DNA of 37,011 nucleotides from CAZQGO01 sp964593065. GTDB taxonomy: Bacteria > Oederibacteriota > JAAXVQ01. The stretch lies in NCBI GenBank assembly GCA_964593065.1, contig CAZQGO010000026.1:1-37011 (forward strand), in the 5' to 3' direction. Made by a program: the position numbers and the translations under genes. The first letter of the stretch is position 1. The number at the start of each line of letters is the position of its first letter. This document shows positions 1 through 11,000 of this stretch, one piece after another. The notes beneath the pieces were generated by a model. The model saw nothing but the letters and a program-made list of their open reading frames with translations, was not told the origin of the DNA and ran no database searches.

Positions 1-3000
1 CGGCCGCTGCGGTCCCGGCCCCCAAGAACAGCGTCCAGGTCAAGCCCGACGCCGCGGACACGGTCAGCACCGGGCCCAGCAGGGTCAGGACCAGCGGCAC
101 GTTGAGAACGCCGATCACCAACACCGCCGGCAGCAGGAAGGCCAGTGCCGGCGCGACCAGGTTCCGCAGGTAGGTCCCGCGCTGCTCCGGATGTCCGGTT
201 TTGGAAAAGTCCAGGTAGGCATAAAAGGGATACTTCATACTCGGAACCCAGACGCCCTGCCAGTGCTGCAGTACGAAGATCCCCACGGCCGTTGTCAGGG
301 ACAAGGCCGTCCAGGCCACGGTCAGCACCACGGCCGCCAATCCCGACAGGGCCAGGTTCGGGCCGAGGATGGCCAAGCCCAGCCAGCCGAGCAAGGGCAG
401 AAACAGAGCCACGCCCAGCTCGAACCACGGCGCCACGCGCTCGGCCGCGACCGGGAGCAGGTCGGCGTCCGTCAGCTCCACGTACGGCTTGCTCATGCCC
501 AGCGCGCGGGTCCGGAACCAATCGCTGCGCGCCAGCAGGCGGGTGAACGCCAGCGTGAGGGGAGCGGTTCCCGGCGTGTCCGGGCTCGCCGCCGGCGTGC
601 CGCGCTCCGGCCGGTGCGTCCAGCGCAGGTCCCGATAAAGCGCTTGATATGCAGTGGTCAGGGATTCGGGGGCGTACTGTTGCAGTACGGAGGTTGCGTC
701 GCTTTCGATCCCGTTCTCGCGCGCCACGGCCAGCAACTGGGCCGCGGAATGAGGATAGATGCGTCCTTCGGTCATCCTCACCTGGACGTTGTGCGCCAGG
801 AGTTCGGCCAGCTCCTGCGGGGTTAACAACTGCGCCGCCGCCCAGTTCACCGCGAGCTCCTCGCTCTCCTCCAGGTGGGTGGACGGGCCGCCGATGTAAG
901 GCAGCAGGCCGTGCCCGGCTTCGTGCGCCAGATCTCCCAGCCCGAAGATGTCCCGGCGGGGTGTCAGCAGTACGCCCAGGTTCAGCCCCAGGAGCATGCG
1001 CTCGGTCTGGATCGGAAAAACGTTCCGCAAAGGATTGAGCCCGCGCTCGACGGTGAATACCAGGCGGGTGAAGGCGGCGCCGCTCCAGCCCAAGCGGTCG
1101 GCCAGGCGACGGTTGATCTCGTTCGTCACGGCGAGGTATTTGCGGTAGACCTCTTCCAGGCGGAGCAGAGCCAGGCGCAGGGTCTCGCGGTCCCGCCCCT
1201 GTTCGTTGTGGAACAGCGAGAAGCTCGACCATTCGTGGGTCTCGTTCCTCAGGTCGAACTCCGCGCCGGGGAAGTTGGCGCGCATGAAGTCCCTGAGCAT
1301 GAAGGGACGGATGGTGCGCGCCCCGTAGGCCTGGAGACGGGGGTTGAACCATTCCTCCACGAGGGCGTCCACGGCCGCGGCGTACCCGCCCCGGCCTTCC
1401 GGCGCGCCGGCCGCGTCGGCCTCGCACACCGTGTTCCCGGGCTTCTCGCCCAGACGCGCCGCCAGGCTTTTCAGCTTGTCGGCCAGGTAGGGCGCGTGCC
1501 GGATCACCTCGTCCGCGGTCGGCGTCCTCTCCCCCGCCTCCGGCGCGTGCTTCAATTCCGGCGCCAGGATGTGCTGCGCTTCCTCCAGCAGGAGCAGCAC
1601 CCGGTCTCCGTCCGTCACCTCCGGAGACGTCCACAGCCTCTCCCCGGTCCAGATCGCCGTGTCGAAGCGGTCTTGGCTGCCCCGCCGCGCGTGCCCCAGC
1701 GGGCCGTCCTCGTGCAGCGTCAGCCGCCCGCGCACGAACAGCAGGTGCGAAGTGATGGCCTGTGCCGCCAGGTTGACGAGCAGCTGCTGGACGGTTGTGC
1801 CCTTCCGATCCGACAGCGCCTGGAACTGCCCGGCAATCTCCGCTTCCGTCCTCCCCGTCAGGCGGGCCAGGTCCGCCACGGGTTGTTCGGATTTCAGCAG
1901 GCTCCACAACGTTCCGTCCGGCCCCCGGATCCTGTGCAGCGACCGGGACAGAGTCTCCCTCGCCCGCAGCCGTGCGGGCAGCGCCAGATCGAGCCACCAT
2001 TTGGCCAGACCCAGCAGGTTGAAGACCGCGTTGGCCGGAGCGGCGAAGGGCCCGCGCGCCGCGTAGGGCTCGCGGTTCAGGCTGTTGTCCGGCCAGACGC
2101 GGTACACGTTCCCCCAGCGGAACTGCGCCCGCAGGCGCGCATTGCGCTCCTCGTGGGGAATTTCCACCGCCGCGGACTCCTTCCCGCCCTGTTCCGTCCC
2201 TCGGCCCTGCGCCAGACGCACCACCTGCGCCAGAATGTCATCCACCAGGTTGAATTTTCTCATGTTCCGGGAATAATCCCTGGCGCGCGCGGTCCAGGAC
2301 TCGAGCTCCGCGTATTTTTCCGGACGCGGATCCCGGCCCATGAGATACAAGTCCGCCGACTTCTCCGCCAGTCCTTTCAGGGTTTCCCAGGACCGGGGCG
2401 CGCGTTTCCCCGCGTCCTCCAGGGCCAGGACGCGGATGAGGGTGGCCAGGATGATGCGCCGTTTTTTGCCCGGGGCGATATCGTAATCATCGTGGAGGTA
2501 GGGACTTTCGCAGCTGATGGCCTCCAGCCAGGTGGCCATGCCCGTGACGAAAGCCGGGAAGCCGATCCAGCCTCCCAGTTTTCGGCTGCGCACGGCCGTT
2601 CCCGAAAGCTCTGCCTGCAGGGTGTTCATGTCCTCGTGGGACAGGGCTTCGTGCAGCACGACGCATACCGGCCTGCCCGGGCCGGCGGGCTCCAGGCGCC
2701 GGCCGTCGGCGGTGATGACCGCAAAACCCCGGGCGAGCAGTTCTTCGGGCTCGAAGGGAGGACTGGTGTGGCGCCCGGGAACGAGTTGCATGAGAATTTG
2801 CCCGCCGTCCGGAAGGAGGGGAATCCGCCGGCGGATGGCGGGATCGTCCAAGGCCCGGGCGAGGATGTCCAGTTCCTGCAGAAAAGCGCGGGTGTCTTGA
2901 AAATAACCCCAGGTCCAGCATGCCCGTTGAGGGTCCCACTTCCCGCGTTCGGCGGAGGCCTGCAAGGCCTCCTGCTGGGCGGGAGACAATACGATTCGCA

Positions 3001-6000
3001 GCCACTCGGCGCGCCGGGCCACCAGTTCGGCCAGGGTCCAGCGCTGTCTGGCCTGGTGGCGGCGAACCAGGCCCTCATCCTGGAAAAGCGTGCCGTAGGG
3101 GTCCTCGAGATTGTTGTTGGCCAGGTCCCGGGCGTTTCCATACCGGGCGTGCTCGTGACCCAGCACCTCGGGGAACAATTTGACATCGAACAGGGCGGTT
3201 TCGGGATTGGCGGACTCGATGTCTAAATCCACGCCGACGTGCACGCCGCGGGGCAGGCGGGCCAGGACCGCGGCCAGTTCTTCACGGCTCACGGGCCTCA
3301 GGTCGAGACGTTCGCGGGTCGTGAAGCGGTATCCGTCCGGCGCCGTCGCGCCGCCGAGCACGTACACCCTCACCCGCAGCCGGTCCGAAACGCTCAACAG
3401 GGAGGACGCGAGCATCCAGGCCATGCCCATCAGGCCGCCCGCGAACTGGGGCCCGAGGTAAAAATACACGGTTTGCTCCTCGAGCCTCCGCAGCGCAGCG
3501 CGTGCCCGGCGGGCCATGCGTTCGCGGGCGGCGGCCACCCGGCGGATCAGGGCCGGAGAGCGGTCCTTGGCCTGCACCAGCCTGTCGAAGAAAGCTTCTC
3601 CCCGTTCCAGCCGCTCCTCGAGCCGCGCGGTCGGCAGTTCCCGGACATCCGGGTGCAGTTCCCGGATGGTCCCGCGCACCCAGGCCAGCAGGTAGGTCAT
3701 ATCGTCGGGCAGCAGCGCCATTTCCGTCGGCAGGAGTTTCGCCACATCCGGATAGGCTTGCAGCAGGCGCAGGGCGATTTCACGGCGCAGGTCTTCAAGC
3801 CAGCCGGCGAAATTCCGCAATTCACGGGGCCAGTCGCGGTCCGCATGCTCGGGGCCTCGGATCACTTGCTTCCCGTCCGCTCGCAGCTCATGTCGGACCA
3901 GTCCCACGTAATACACCCAATCCGGCCCGCGCCGGAAAGCGAAATCATGCGGCGGCAGGGAGCGCTCCGCGATCTCATCCGCGTCCCGGTCCGCCGCGCG
4001 ATCATTGATCAGCGACGTCCGGGCATCCCCCGGCTGTCCCGCGTCGGCCTCGCACATCGTGTTCCCGGGCTTCTCGCCCAGACGCGCCGCCAGGCTTTTC
4101 AGCTTGTCGGCCAGGTAGGGCGCGTGCCGGATCACCTCGTCCGCGGTCGGCGTCCTCTCCCCCGCCTCCGGCGCGTGCTTCAATTCCGGCGCCAGGATGT
4201 GCTGCGCTTCCTCCAGCAGGAGCAGCACCCGGTCTCCGTCCGTCACCTCCGGAGACGTCCACAGCCTCTCCCCGGTCCAGATCGCCGTGTCGAAGCGGTC
4301 TTGGCTGCCCCGCCGCGCGTGCCCCAGCGGGCCGTCCTCGTGCAGCGTCAGCCGCCCGCGCACGAACAGCAGGTGCGAAGTGATGGCCTGTGCCGCCAGG
4401 TTGACGAGCAGCTGCTGGACGGTTGTGCCCTTCCGATCCGACAGCGCCTGGAACTGCCCGGCAATCTCCGCTTCCGTCCTCCCCGTCAGGCGGGCCAGGT
4501 CCGCCACGGGTTGTTCGGATTTCAGCAGGCTCCACAACGTTCCGTCCGGCCCCCGGATCCTGTGCAGCGACCGGGACAGAGTCTCCCTCGCCCGCAGCCG
4601 TGCGGGCAGCGCCAGATCGAGCCACCATTTGGCCAGACCCAGCAGGTTGAAGACCGCGTTGGCCGGAGCGGCGAAGGGCCCGCGCGCCGCGTAGGGCTCG
4701 CGGTTCAGGCTGTTGTCCGGCCAGACGCGGTACACGTTCCCCCAGCGGAACTGCGCCCGCAGGCGCGCATTGCGCTCCTCGTGGGGAATCACAACGGCGC
4801 CCAGGTCCGGGGACTCTCGTGAATACTTGTGCAGTCCATCGAGGGTCGCGAAGCGTTTTGCTCCCTCCTTCGGATGCAGGATTTCCCAAGCCGCAGCCAC
4901 GTCGCGTCCCAAATGTTCCTGGTTGACCAAGAGGTAGCGGACCACGCTATCCAATTCCGGTCCGCGATAACCGGCCGCGAACGCCATCTGCCGGAGGTAA
5001 GCCTCACCCAGGGCCTTGATGGCAACGATGGAGCGCATCATTCTGGCCGGATTCAGCATCTCGGCCGCGATGACCGCATCGCCTGGAGCGTACCGGCCCG
5101 CGGCGTATTTCCGCCGGATCCGGGCGTCCCCCGCGACCAAGCGCTGCATGTCCGCGAGCAACTGCTCGCGCCGGGGCGTGGCGGGCAGCGAATGATTCCG
5201 GACCATACTGGCCCACTTGCTTTCGAGAAACTGGATTAGAAAATTCCGGAAGCCCTCGTTCCGCCCCGGCGTGGTGAGGGACAGCTCCGCGTCGACATTG
5301 ACAGGCGTCATGCCCGTAAAGGCGAAGTTTGTCAGCTCGGGGTCGCGCTGCTGGGTCCAGACGGCGAACACGAAAAGGGCGTTGAAGGCGTCGGCTTCGT
5401 CCTTCTGCGCCAGTTCGGAGCTTCTCAGGTTCCCGCCGGCCGCGACGCGCACAAGGTAATATTCCCCGGGCAGGGCTTCCACACCCAGCAGGTCTTTGGC
5501 CTCCGGCGCGGACAGGGGCGCCACGGGCGCGAGGTTGGCGATCCCGCGCGACAGCAAATAGAGCAGCAGTGGAACGTTCCGGGAGGTTCCCGAGCGTTGG
5601 GCCCGGCCGGGATCGAAATCAGGCGGGGCCAGGCGTTGCACCAGCCAATGGGCGCCGTTCTCATCCCGCATGAGTCCTTCCTGGAACAGGCTGCCCGGAG
5701 GGAGGAGTTCGAGATGTTTCCCGATGCCCGTGATGCCGTCGAAGGGGAGCCCGAACGGGGCCGAGGCGCGCGCGAACCGGTCCAGATAGCGATTCATGCC
5801 GGCGGCCAGCTCCGCGTGTACCCGGCCGGCCAGCCGTGCGGCTTCGTCCGTTGAAGCCGCGTACAGGCCGCGGGTGCGGGACTGCCAGGCCACCGGCCAG
5901 GTCGCGGCGTCGTACACGCAGGAGCCGGCGGATTCGGGCTCCCCGGCCGCCGCGGCGGCCAGGGCCAATTTGTTTTTCAGGCCCTGATCGTGCAGAACCA

Positions 6001-7511
6001 CGTCGTGCCCCAGGTGCGGAGCCAGGATGTGCTGAACGTCCTCCAGGAGCAGTTGCGCCAGGTCCGCGTCCGTGAAGCGCGTGTCGCGCAGCGTCCGTTC
6101 CCCGATCCACACGGCCGTGTCACCGTGGCGGGTCTGCCCCGTGCGCGCGTGCAAGTAGGCCCCGCCGGGGTACAGGGTGACACGGTCCTTTGCGACCAGC
6201 ACGTCCACGTCCCGGGCCAGGGCGGTCAATTGCTGCACCACCTCCGCGCGCTCCAGCTTCAGTTCTGCGGCCAATGCGGTCAAGTCCAGGTGTTCGGCCG
6301 CGGCGGCCAGCACGTCGGGGCCGCGGATGCGGCCCAGGCGCCGTACGATCTCGCGCTGGGCCTGGCGGCGCAGGATCGCGCCGCGTCCCCAGCTCAGCCG
6401 CTCGCGCAGAAACACCGCCAAGGTTCGCGCCCAGTCCCGGATCGCCGGCAGGCGATAAAGCTCGGGCCGCACGCGGCCCGAAGCCGCGACCCGGTAAACG
6501 CGGCCGGCCAGGATCTGCGCGCGCAGGCCCTGGTTGCGGTCCGGATGGGCGATCTCCTCCTCGGCCAGGTCCGGGGAACCCTCCTCGCCCGCCAGGGTCC
6601 AGCCGGCCGTCTCGGCCCCGGGCGCGGCCCAAATCAGGGGCACGCCGTAATCGGGACGGTCCAGATCGTTTTCCGGGAAAGGATCGCCGCCCCATACCCG
6701 GTAGCGCTTGTTTCCCTTCATTTCCGCGGTCAGGTCCGTGCGCAGGGCAAAACCGGCTTTGGCCCACCACCATCGCTGCTTCCCGACGCGGACGCCGCCG
6801 TCCCGGTCCGAAAAAATGCCTTTCAACCAGAACCGCCCCAGCGGCCGGTAGCGGTTCCACAGCACATTTTGTCCCGCGATTTCGAAGGGTTGCAGGCTCC
6901 GCCCGTCGGGAGACAGTTCGTGCACGACATTGCGGCCGGAGGCGCGCCAGCCCCGGGCGGCTTCCGGGGAATCGAACCAGATGAGCGGCACCTTCGGGTC
7001 CGGGCTGGCCGGGTCGTTGTCCGGGTAGGGATCGCCCAGCCAGATCCGCACCGCGCGGCCGTCCCTGAATTCCGCGCACAAGTCCGTCCGGCCCGCGTAC
7101 GGCGCCAGGGTCGGAATCTCCTGGGCGCCGAATTTCTTCACGCCTTTGCCGCCCACGCTCACCTGCTTCAACAAGGCGTTCCGGACCCGGCTGATTTTCC
7201 TTGCCCCGAAAATGCGGCCCGAAATCTCCTGCGCCTGCCAGCGTCCGTCCTCTCCCAGTCCGTACACCACGTTCTCCCCCAGCAGCCGCCAGTCCTGCGC
7301 GTCCCCGGCCGAGTCGAACCAGATCAGGGGCACCTCGCGGTCCGGGCGGGACGCATCGTTGTCCGGGTAGGGATCACCCAGCCAGATCCGCACCGCGCGG
7401 CCGTCTTTGAATTCCACGCTCAAGTCCGTCCGGCCCGCGTACGGCGCCAGGGTCGCAATCTCCTGGGCGCCGAATTTCTTCACGCCTTTGCCGCCCACGC
7501 TCACCTGCTTC
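1..7511 (-). CDS. Giant modular protein, C-terminal part (partial at both ends)
   Basis: Reading the minus strand with codons ending at 7510, 7507 and so on, I find no stop codon in 2,503 codons down to base 2, so the frame runs off the left edge. It begins inside the assembly gap and is almost certainly the continuation of the gene starting at 13139. In order (codon 1 at 7510) it shows tandem 114-residue repeats (codons 1-310), a divergent copy of a shared module (about 307-517), an unrecognised domain, a second module copy (about 898-1158), another unrecognised domain with DVDLDIES and HEHAR stretches, a third module copy (1784-2034), a HEAGH zinc-protease-type motif (codons 2196-2200, bases 911-925) followed by an HLEESEEL segment, and at least four hydrophobic segments in bases 15-430. 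Function is unknown. A secreted or membrane-anchored proteolytic role is only inferred. The real total length and C-terminus are not visible. Confidence 0.85.
1411..2161 (-). repeat. In-frame 751-bp module repeat, copy 2 of the identical pair
   Basis: These 751 bases match 4039-4789 with one mismatch found (1429 versus 4057). The offset of 2,628 bases is a multiple of three, so the copies encode the same 250-residue stretch in the giant protein apart from at most one residue. Its landmarks are HEERNARLRAQ, RVWPDNSLNRE, RSLHRIRGPDG, VRGRLTLHEDGPLGHAR, DTAIWTGERLW and EEAQHILAPEL. Confidence 0.95.
4039..4789 (-). repeat. In-frame 751-bp module repeat, copy 1 of the identical pair
   Basis: Near-perfect duplicate of 1411-2161. 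The flanks diverge at once on both sides: the downstream protein sequence differs and, upstream, the two copies share only the first bases of the HEERN motif. This copy is preceded by ESPDLGAVVI, like the more distant copies near 8095 and 6585, so it keeps more of the full module than the other one. Confidence 0.95.
5960..6590 (-). repeat. Divergent copy of the giant-protein module
   Basis: The translation carries the same landmarks as the identical pair but with strong divergence: SPDLAEEEIAHPDRN, RVYRV, RRLGRIRGPD, GGAYLHAR, DTAVWIGERTL and EDVQHILAPHLGHD. The module is therefore an old protein building block and not a recent DNA repeat in this position. Confidence 0.75.
6828..7511 (-). repeat. 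Tandem 342-bp (114-residue) repeats
   Basis: Bases 7037-7170 and 7379-7511 are nearly the same at an offset of 342, and similarity continues more weakly to the left. The unit encodes KKFGAQEI, APYAGRTDL, RIWLGDPYPDND and VPLIWFDS. A third, diverged unit follows at about 6620-6760 (RVWGGDPFPEND, VPLIW), offset by 348 bases. The first unit runs into the assembly gap, so the true copy number may be higher. Confidence 0.9.
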
Positions 7512-7611
7512 NNNNNNNNNNNNNNNNNNNNNNNNNNNNNNNNNNNNNNNNNNNNNNNNNNNNNNNNNNNNNNNNNNNNNNNNNNNNNNNNNNNNNNNNN
7601 NNNNNNNNNNN
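7512..7611. other. Assembly gap of 100 N inside the giant gene
   Basis: Exactly 100 N, the conventional filler for a gap of unknown length, so the reading frame cannot be carried across it. Read literally, the frame from 13139 meets a stop at 7374, but that stop is produced by the arbitrary filler length. The left flank is a high-identity tandem repeat and the right flank cuts a repeated module just after its GPLGHAR motif, which explains why assembly broke here. The gap should contain at least the rest of that module. Confidence 0.98.
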
Positions 7612-8095
7612 CGCCGCGCATGCCCCAGCGGACCGCGGGGGTGCAGGACCAGGCGGCCGCGGACGAGTAGAAAAGGCGTACGCGAGGCAATGGCGGCTAA
7701 CTCTTGAATCAGTTCGTCCGGGGTAAGCTGCAGAGCATCGGCTAAGGGTTTGAATTGGGCGGTTACTCGGGCGGGCGGTATTTCAAGCCAGGAGGCAAGC
7801 GTGGTCACGGGAGCGGCGGACTCCTTCAGGGACGGCAACGCGCCGCCGGGACCGCGGATCCGGTCGAGGGACCTTTGCAGGCTTTCCCTCGCTTCCCTGC
7901 GTGCGGGCAGCCGCTGGTCCAGCTCCCATTTGAAACGGCTTGCAAGGTCGAAAATTCGCCCGGTCAAGGCGGCAAACAAACCGCGCCCTTGGTAGCTTTC
8001 CCGGGACAGGGAGTTGTCCGGATTCACGCGGAAGACATTGCCCCAAAAATACTGGCCGCGCAGGCGCGCGTTGCGGATGGGGTGCGCGATTTCCC
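7612..8095 (-). repeat. First copy of the giant-protein module, truncated by the gap
   Basis: The translation shows SPDLGAREIAHPIRNARLRG, WGNVFRVNPDNSL, RSLDRIRGPGG and VRGRLVLHPRGPLGHAR, clearly homologous to the other three copies. The sequence stops at the gap right after GPLGHAR, so the GERL and HILAPEL part is missing from the assembly. Confidence 0.8.
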
Positions 8096-11000
8096 GCGCC
8101 CCCAGGTCCGGAGAAACTTCGGGCACCGCCAACCCGGATACTCTTGGCGGCGCCGGTGAAATTTTCACGTCAGCGCGGGTCAGGCCGCGGTCCGCCACCA
8201 TCGCCGGGTCGGCGATGAACCGGGTGGATTGGTAGAATATCCGAATATGGGCGTCCACGGCCTGTTCCAGGGTCCAATCACGCCCGGCAAGGTCCACCTC
8301 GTACTGTTGGCCGGAAGCCATCAGAACCAGCGTTTGCGGCGCCAAGCGCCCCTGCTCCTTTTTAAACAAGGTGAAAACATGCACACCCTCCCGTTCCTCG
8401 TCTTCCGACAGTCGCCAATACTCGGCGTCTCCGGCCACGAGGTATCCGCCCTCGTTGACGTCCTGCCCCATGTCCTCGATAAAATCCGCCTCGTAGCCGG
8501 CGTGATGGTACAGGGTGTTGAAACACAATTTGATGTCCGCGGGGATGCCCTGCCCCAGGAACGCGGTTTGCACGCGGAAGCCGTGCTCGGCGGCAAAGCG
8601 CTCGTAGGGGTGCGCGACGAACTCGAAGCCCTCCGGCACCTGCGGATTCACCAAATCCAGCGGCACCCTCCGTTCCAATTCCCGCCGCCGTGCGTCCAGC
8701 ATGAGCGGATTGCCCACAAAATCATAAGCGCCGAGGACCCGGCCTTCCTCGGACAGGTAAATAAAATCCCCGTTCTCCGGATTGCGCAGCATGTAGGCCG
8801 GAACCAGGATGTCCGCGCCGATGATCTCCGCTTGCGGGTATTCGGCTTTCACCAGGCCGGTAAGCTCCTCGATGGTAACCGGCCAGGGACCACCGAGCCC
8901 AATTTCATTGATGACCGGCCGCTCCTTGGAGCCAAGCAGGCGGCGAATGCCGGGGTGACGCAGCAGATAGCGGTACTCGCGATTTGAGCGTTCCCGGGCC
9001 GTGCCCACGCGGATCATTCCCTCGTCCGCGTAGTCCTCCAAAACGCGCTCGACCATGGGCCGGAAATGCCGGTTCTCGGAAAAAACCGGACGCAGGGCCT
9101 GCAGGGTCCGGTAGGTCGCGATCTGGACGCGCAGATTGCCCTCATGTGCCAGGTCCGTCAGCTTGTTCATGAGGAACATGGCCTGCATCACGGGCGCGGC
9201 CAGCTCCGGACGGCCTTCCAGGGCGCGCAGTCCGCGTAAATTTTCCAGAATGTCGTCCGAGGAGATCAGGGCAGAGATCGCGTCAAAATCCTGCGTTGCT
9301 TCGCCGCGGGTTGACCCGCCGGCGGGGCGGATCGTTCCCCCGGCGTTCGCGATCCCCCGCGCGGCGGCGCGTATCCAGGCTTGCCGGGCGGCCAGAAAAT
9401 CGCTGACTCGCCGCCGGGCGGCGTCCGTCAAGTACTCGAACTGTTCAAAAAGGCCCCGCGGATTTCCCGCCAGCAGCGCCGCCAGCCTGGCGGATTCAGA
9501 GGGGCCCAGCCGTTCCAACCACTTGTGCACGAGGACGCGAAAGACTTCTTCCCGTCTCCCCGCAAACCAATCGGTGAGGATGAGGACCAGCAGTCCCCAT
9601 TCCAGGCCCGATAGACCGCCTAACGAAATTTCATGCAGAGCGTCCAAATCGCGATCGATCTCCTCGGCGCTGCGGTTCCTGAACCCCCACATCAGGCGGG
9701 GCGCGTTGTGGATGACCGACCAGACCGGGTTGTCTCCGGGGGCGTCGGAGCGCACGCTTTCGGCCAGGAATGCGCCGGACTGCGTGAGGAGCGCTCGCGC
9801 CTGGAATCCCCCGAGGTAGGCGAAGTCCTGCAGGTAGGCGCCGTCCGGGGCCAGCAGGCGTTCCAGGTTCTTCACGGCCTGAACTTCCGCGGTCCGGCGT
9901 TCGGCATGAGCGGAATAATGGACATTGTACGCCACGACCATGTCAAAGGGGCCGTAGGCGTCCAGGATCCGCGTCACGTCCCGGTCTTTGAGCAAATCGA
10001 GTTTTTCGAAACTGCTCTCGATCCCCCGTTTTCGGAAGTCCTGCGCGGAGGCCAGGCGCAATCCATCCTCCGTCTCGGTGAAATACTCGCGATAGCGAGG
10101 TTGGGCGCGCACGGAAGCCGGCACGTGTCTGGACAGGTACCGCCGGCGCTTGGCGTAGTCCAGGCTGGCGTAGGCCGCGTCGGAGTTCACCAGGTTCACC
10201 GAGAAATCGAGACCCAGTTCGCGCCGCGCCTCGGCACAGGCCATGGCCACTTCGTACCCCTGGATGCCCAGTGCCGAGCCCACCACCAGGATGTTCAGCT
10301 GCCGCGGGAGGCGGCCGGCCCGGTGCAGGGCCAGAAGATGGTCCTTGACCCGCCGAAACACGAGGTCCTCCTCGCCTTCAAACGCGCGGCCGAACTCGGT
10401 GTGCAGGCGCGCCGCGTCCGCATAATCGCGCATTTCGTCCTCGAAAGCCTGGCGCGCGCTCAGGTGCCGCAAGTTTTCGTTCGCGATCCGGGGCTCGAGC
10501 CCCGAATGGGCCGCCAGTCGCTCCCGCACGCGTGCGTAATCCGCCTGCACCCGCGTGGAATCCGGGTCCGCAACGAGCTCCCCGTCCTGGATCAAGCGGC
10601 GGACCGTGCCCTCGAAGGCTTCTCCGGTCAAGCGGCAGGCTTCCCGCAGCGCCGCCAGTTCGACCCGGGTATTCTCCTGTCCCCGCGTGGCCTGGTAATA
10701 CGCCTCCCAGAAGATTTCCTCTTGCCACGCCGACCGGAGGGAGGCGGCCAAGGATTGCCCGGCCCGGATGAACGCGTCCCGGTCCAGGGCCGTCCCATGA
10801 CGATAGGGGCGCAGAAGCCCCCAAACCCTCCGTACCGCGTGCCAGGGCAGGCCGTGGCCCTCCAAGGCAGCGCGCACGTCATCCAGGCCGTCTTCAAAAT
10901 TCCCGGAGTGCGCGAGCATCCGTTCCCGGACCTCCGCCGCCCAGTCCATGTCCGGGCGGGCCGGCCCCCGCGAACCGGGCGTGCGCGCCTCGGGTCCGCT

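Noticed and set aside
3140..3165. HEHAR stretch in the giant protein as a second zinc-protease motif
   Set aside because: The spacing is H-E-H-A-R, not HExxH, and no third ligand is apparent.
875..3226. Plus-strand open frame of 783 codons, and 3239-4822 of 527 codons
   Set aside because: Both are in the codon-aligned frame opposite the stop-free giant gene. The minus strand encodes repeated modules and a HEAGH motif, so the plus strand frames are shadows.
7374..7511. Stop codon at 7374 as the end of the giant gene
   Set aside because: The frame was carried through 100 filler N. Another frame left of the gap is open for 2,503 codons and encodes the same repeated modules, so the stop is an artefact.
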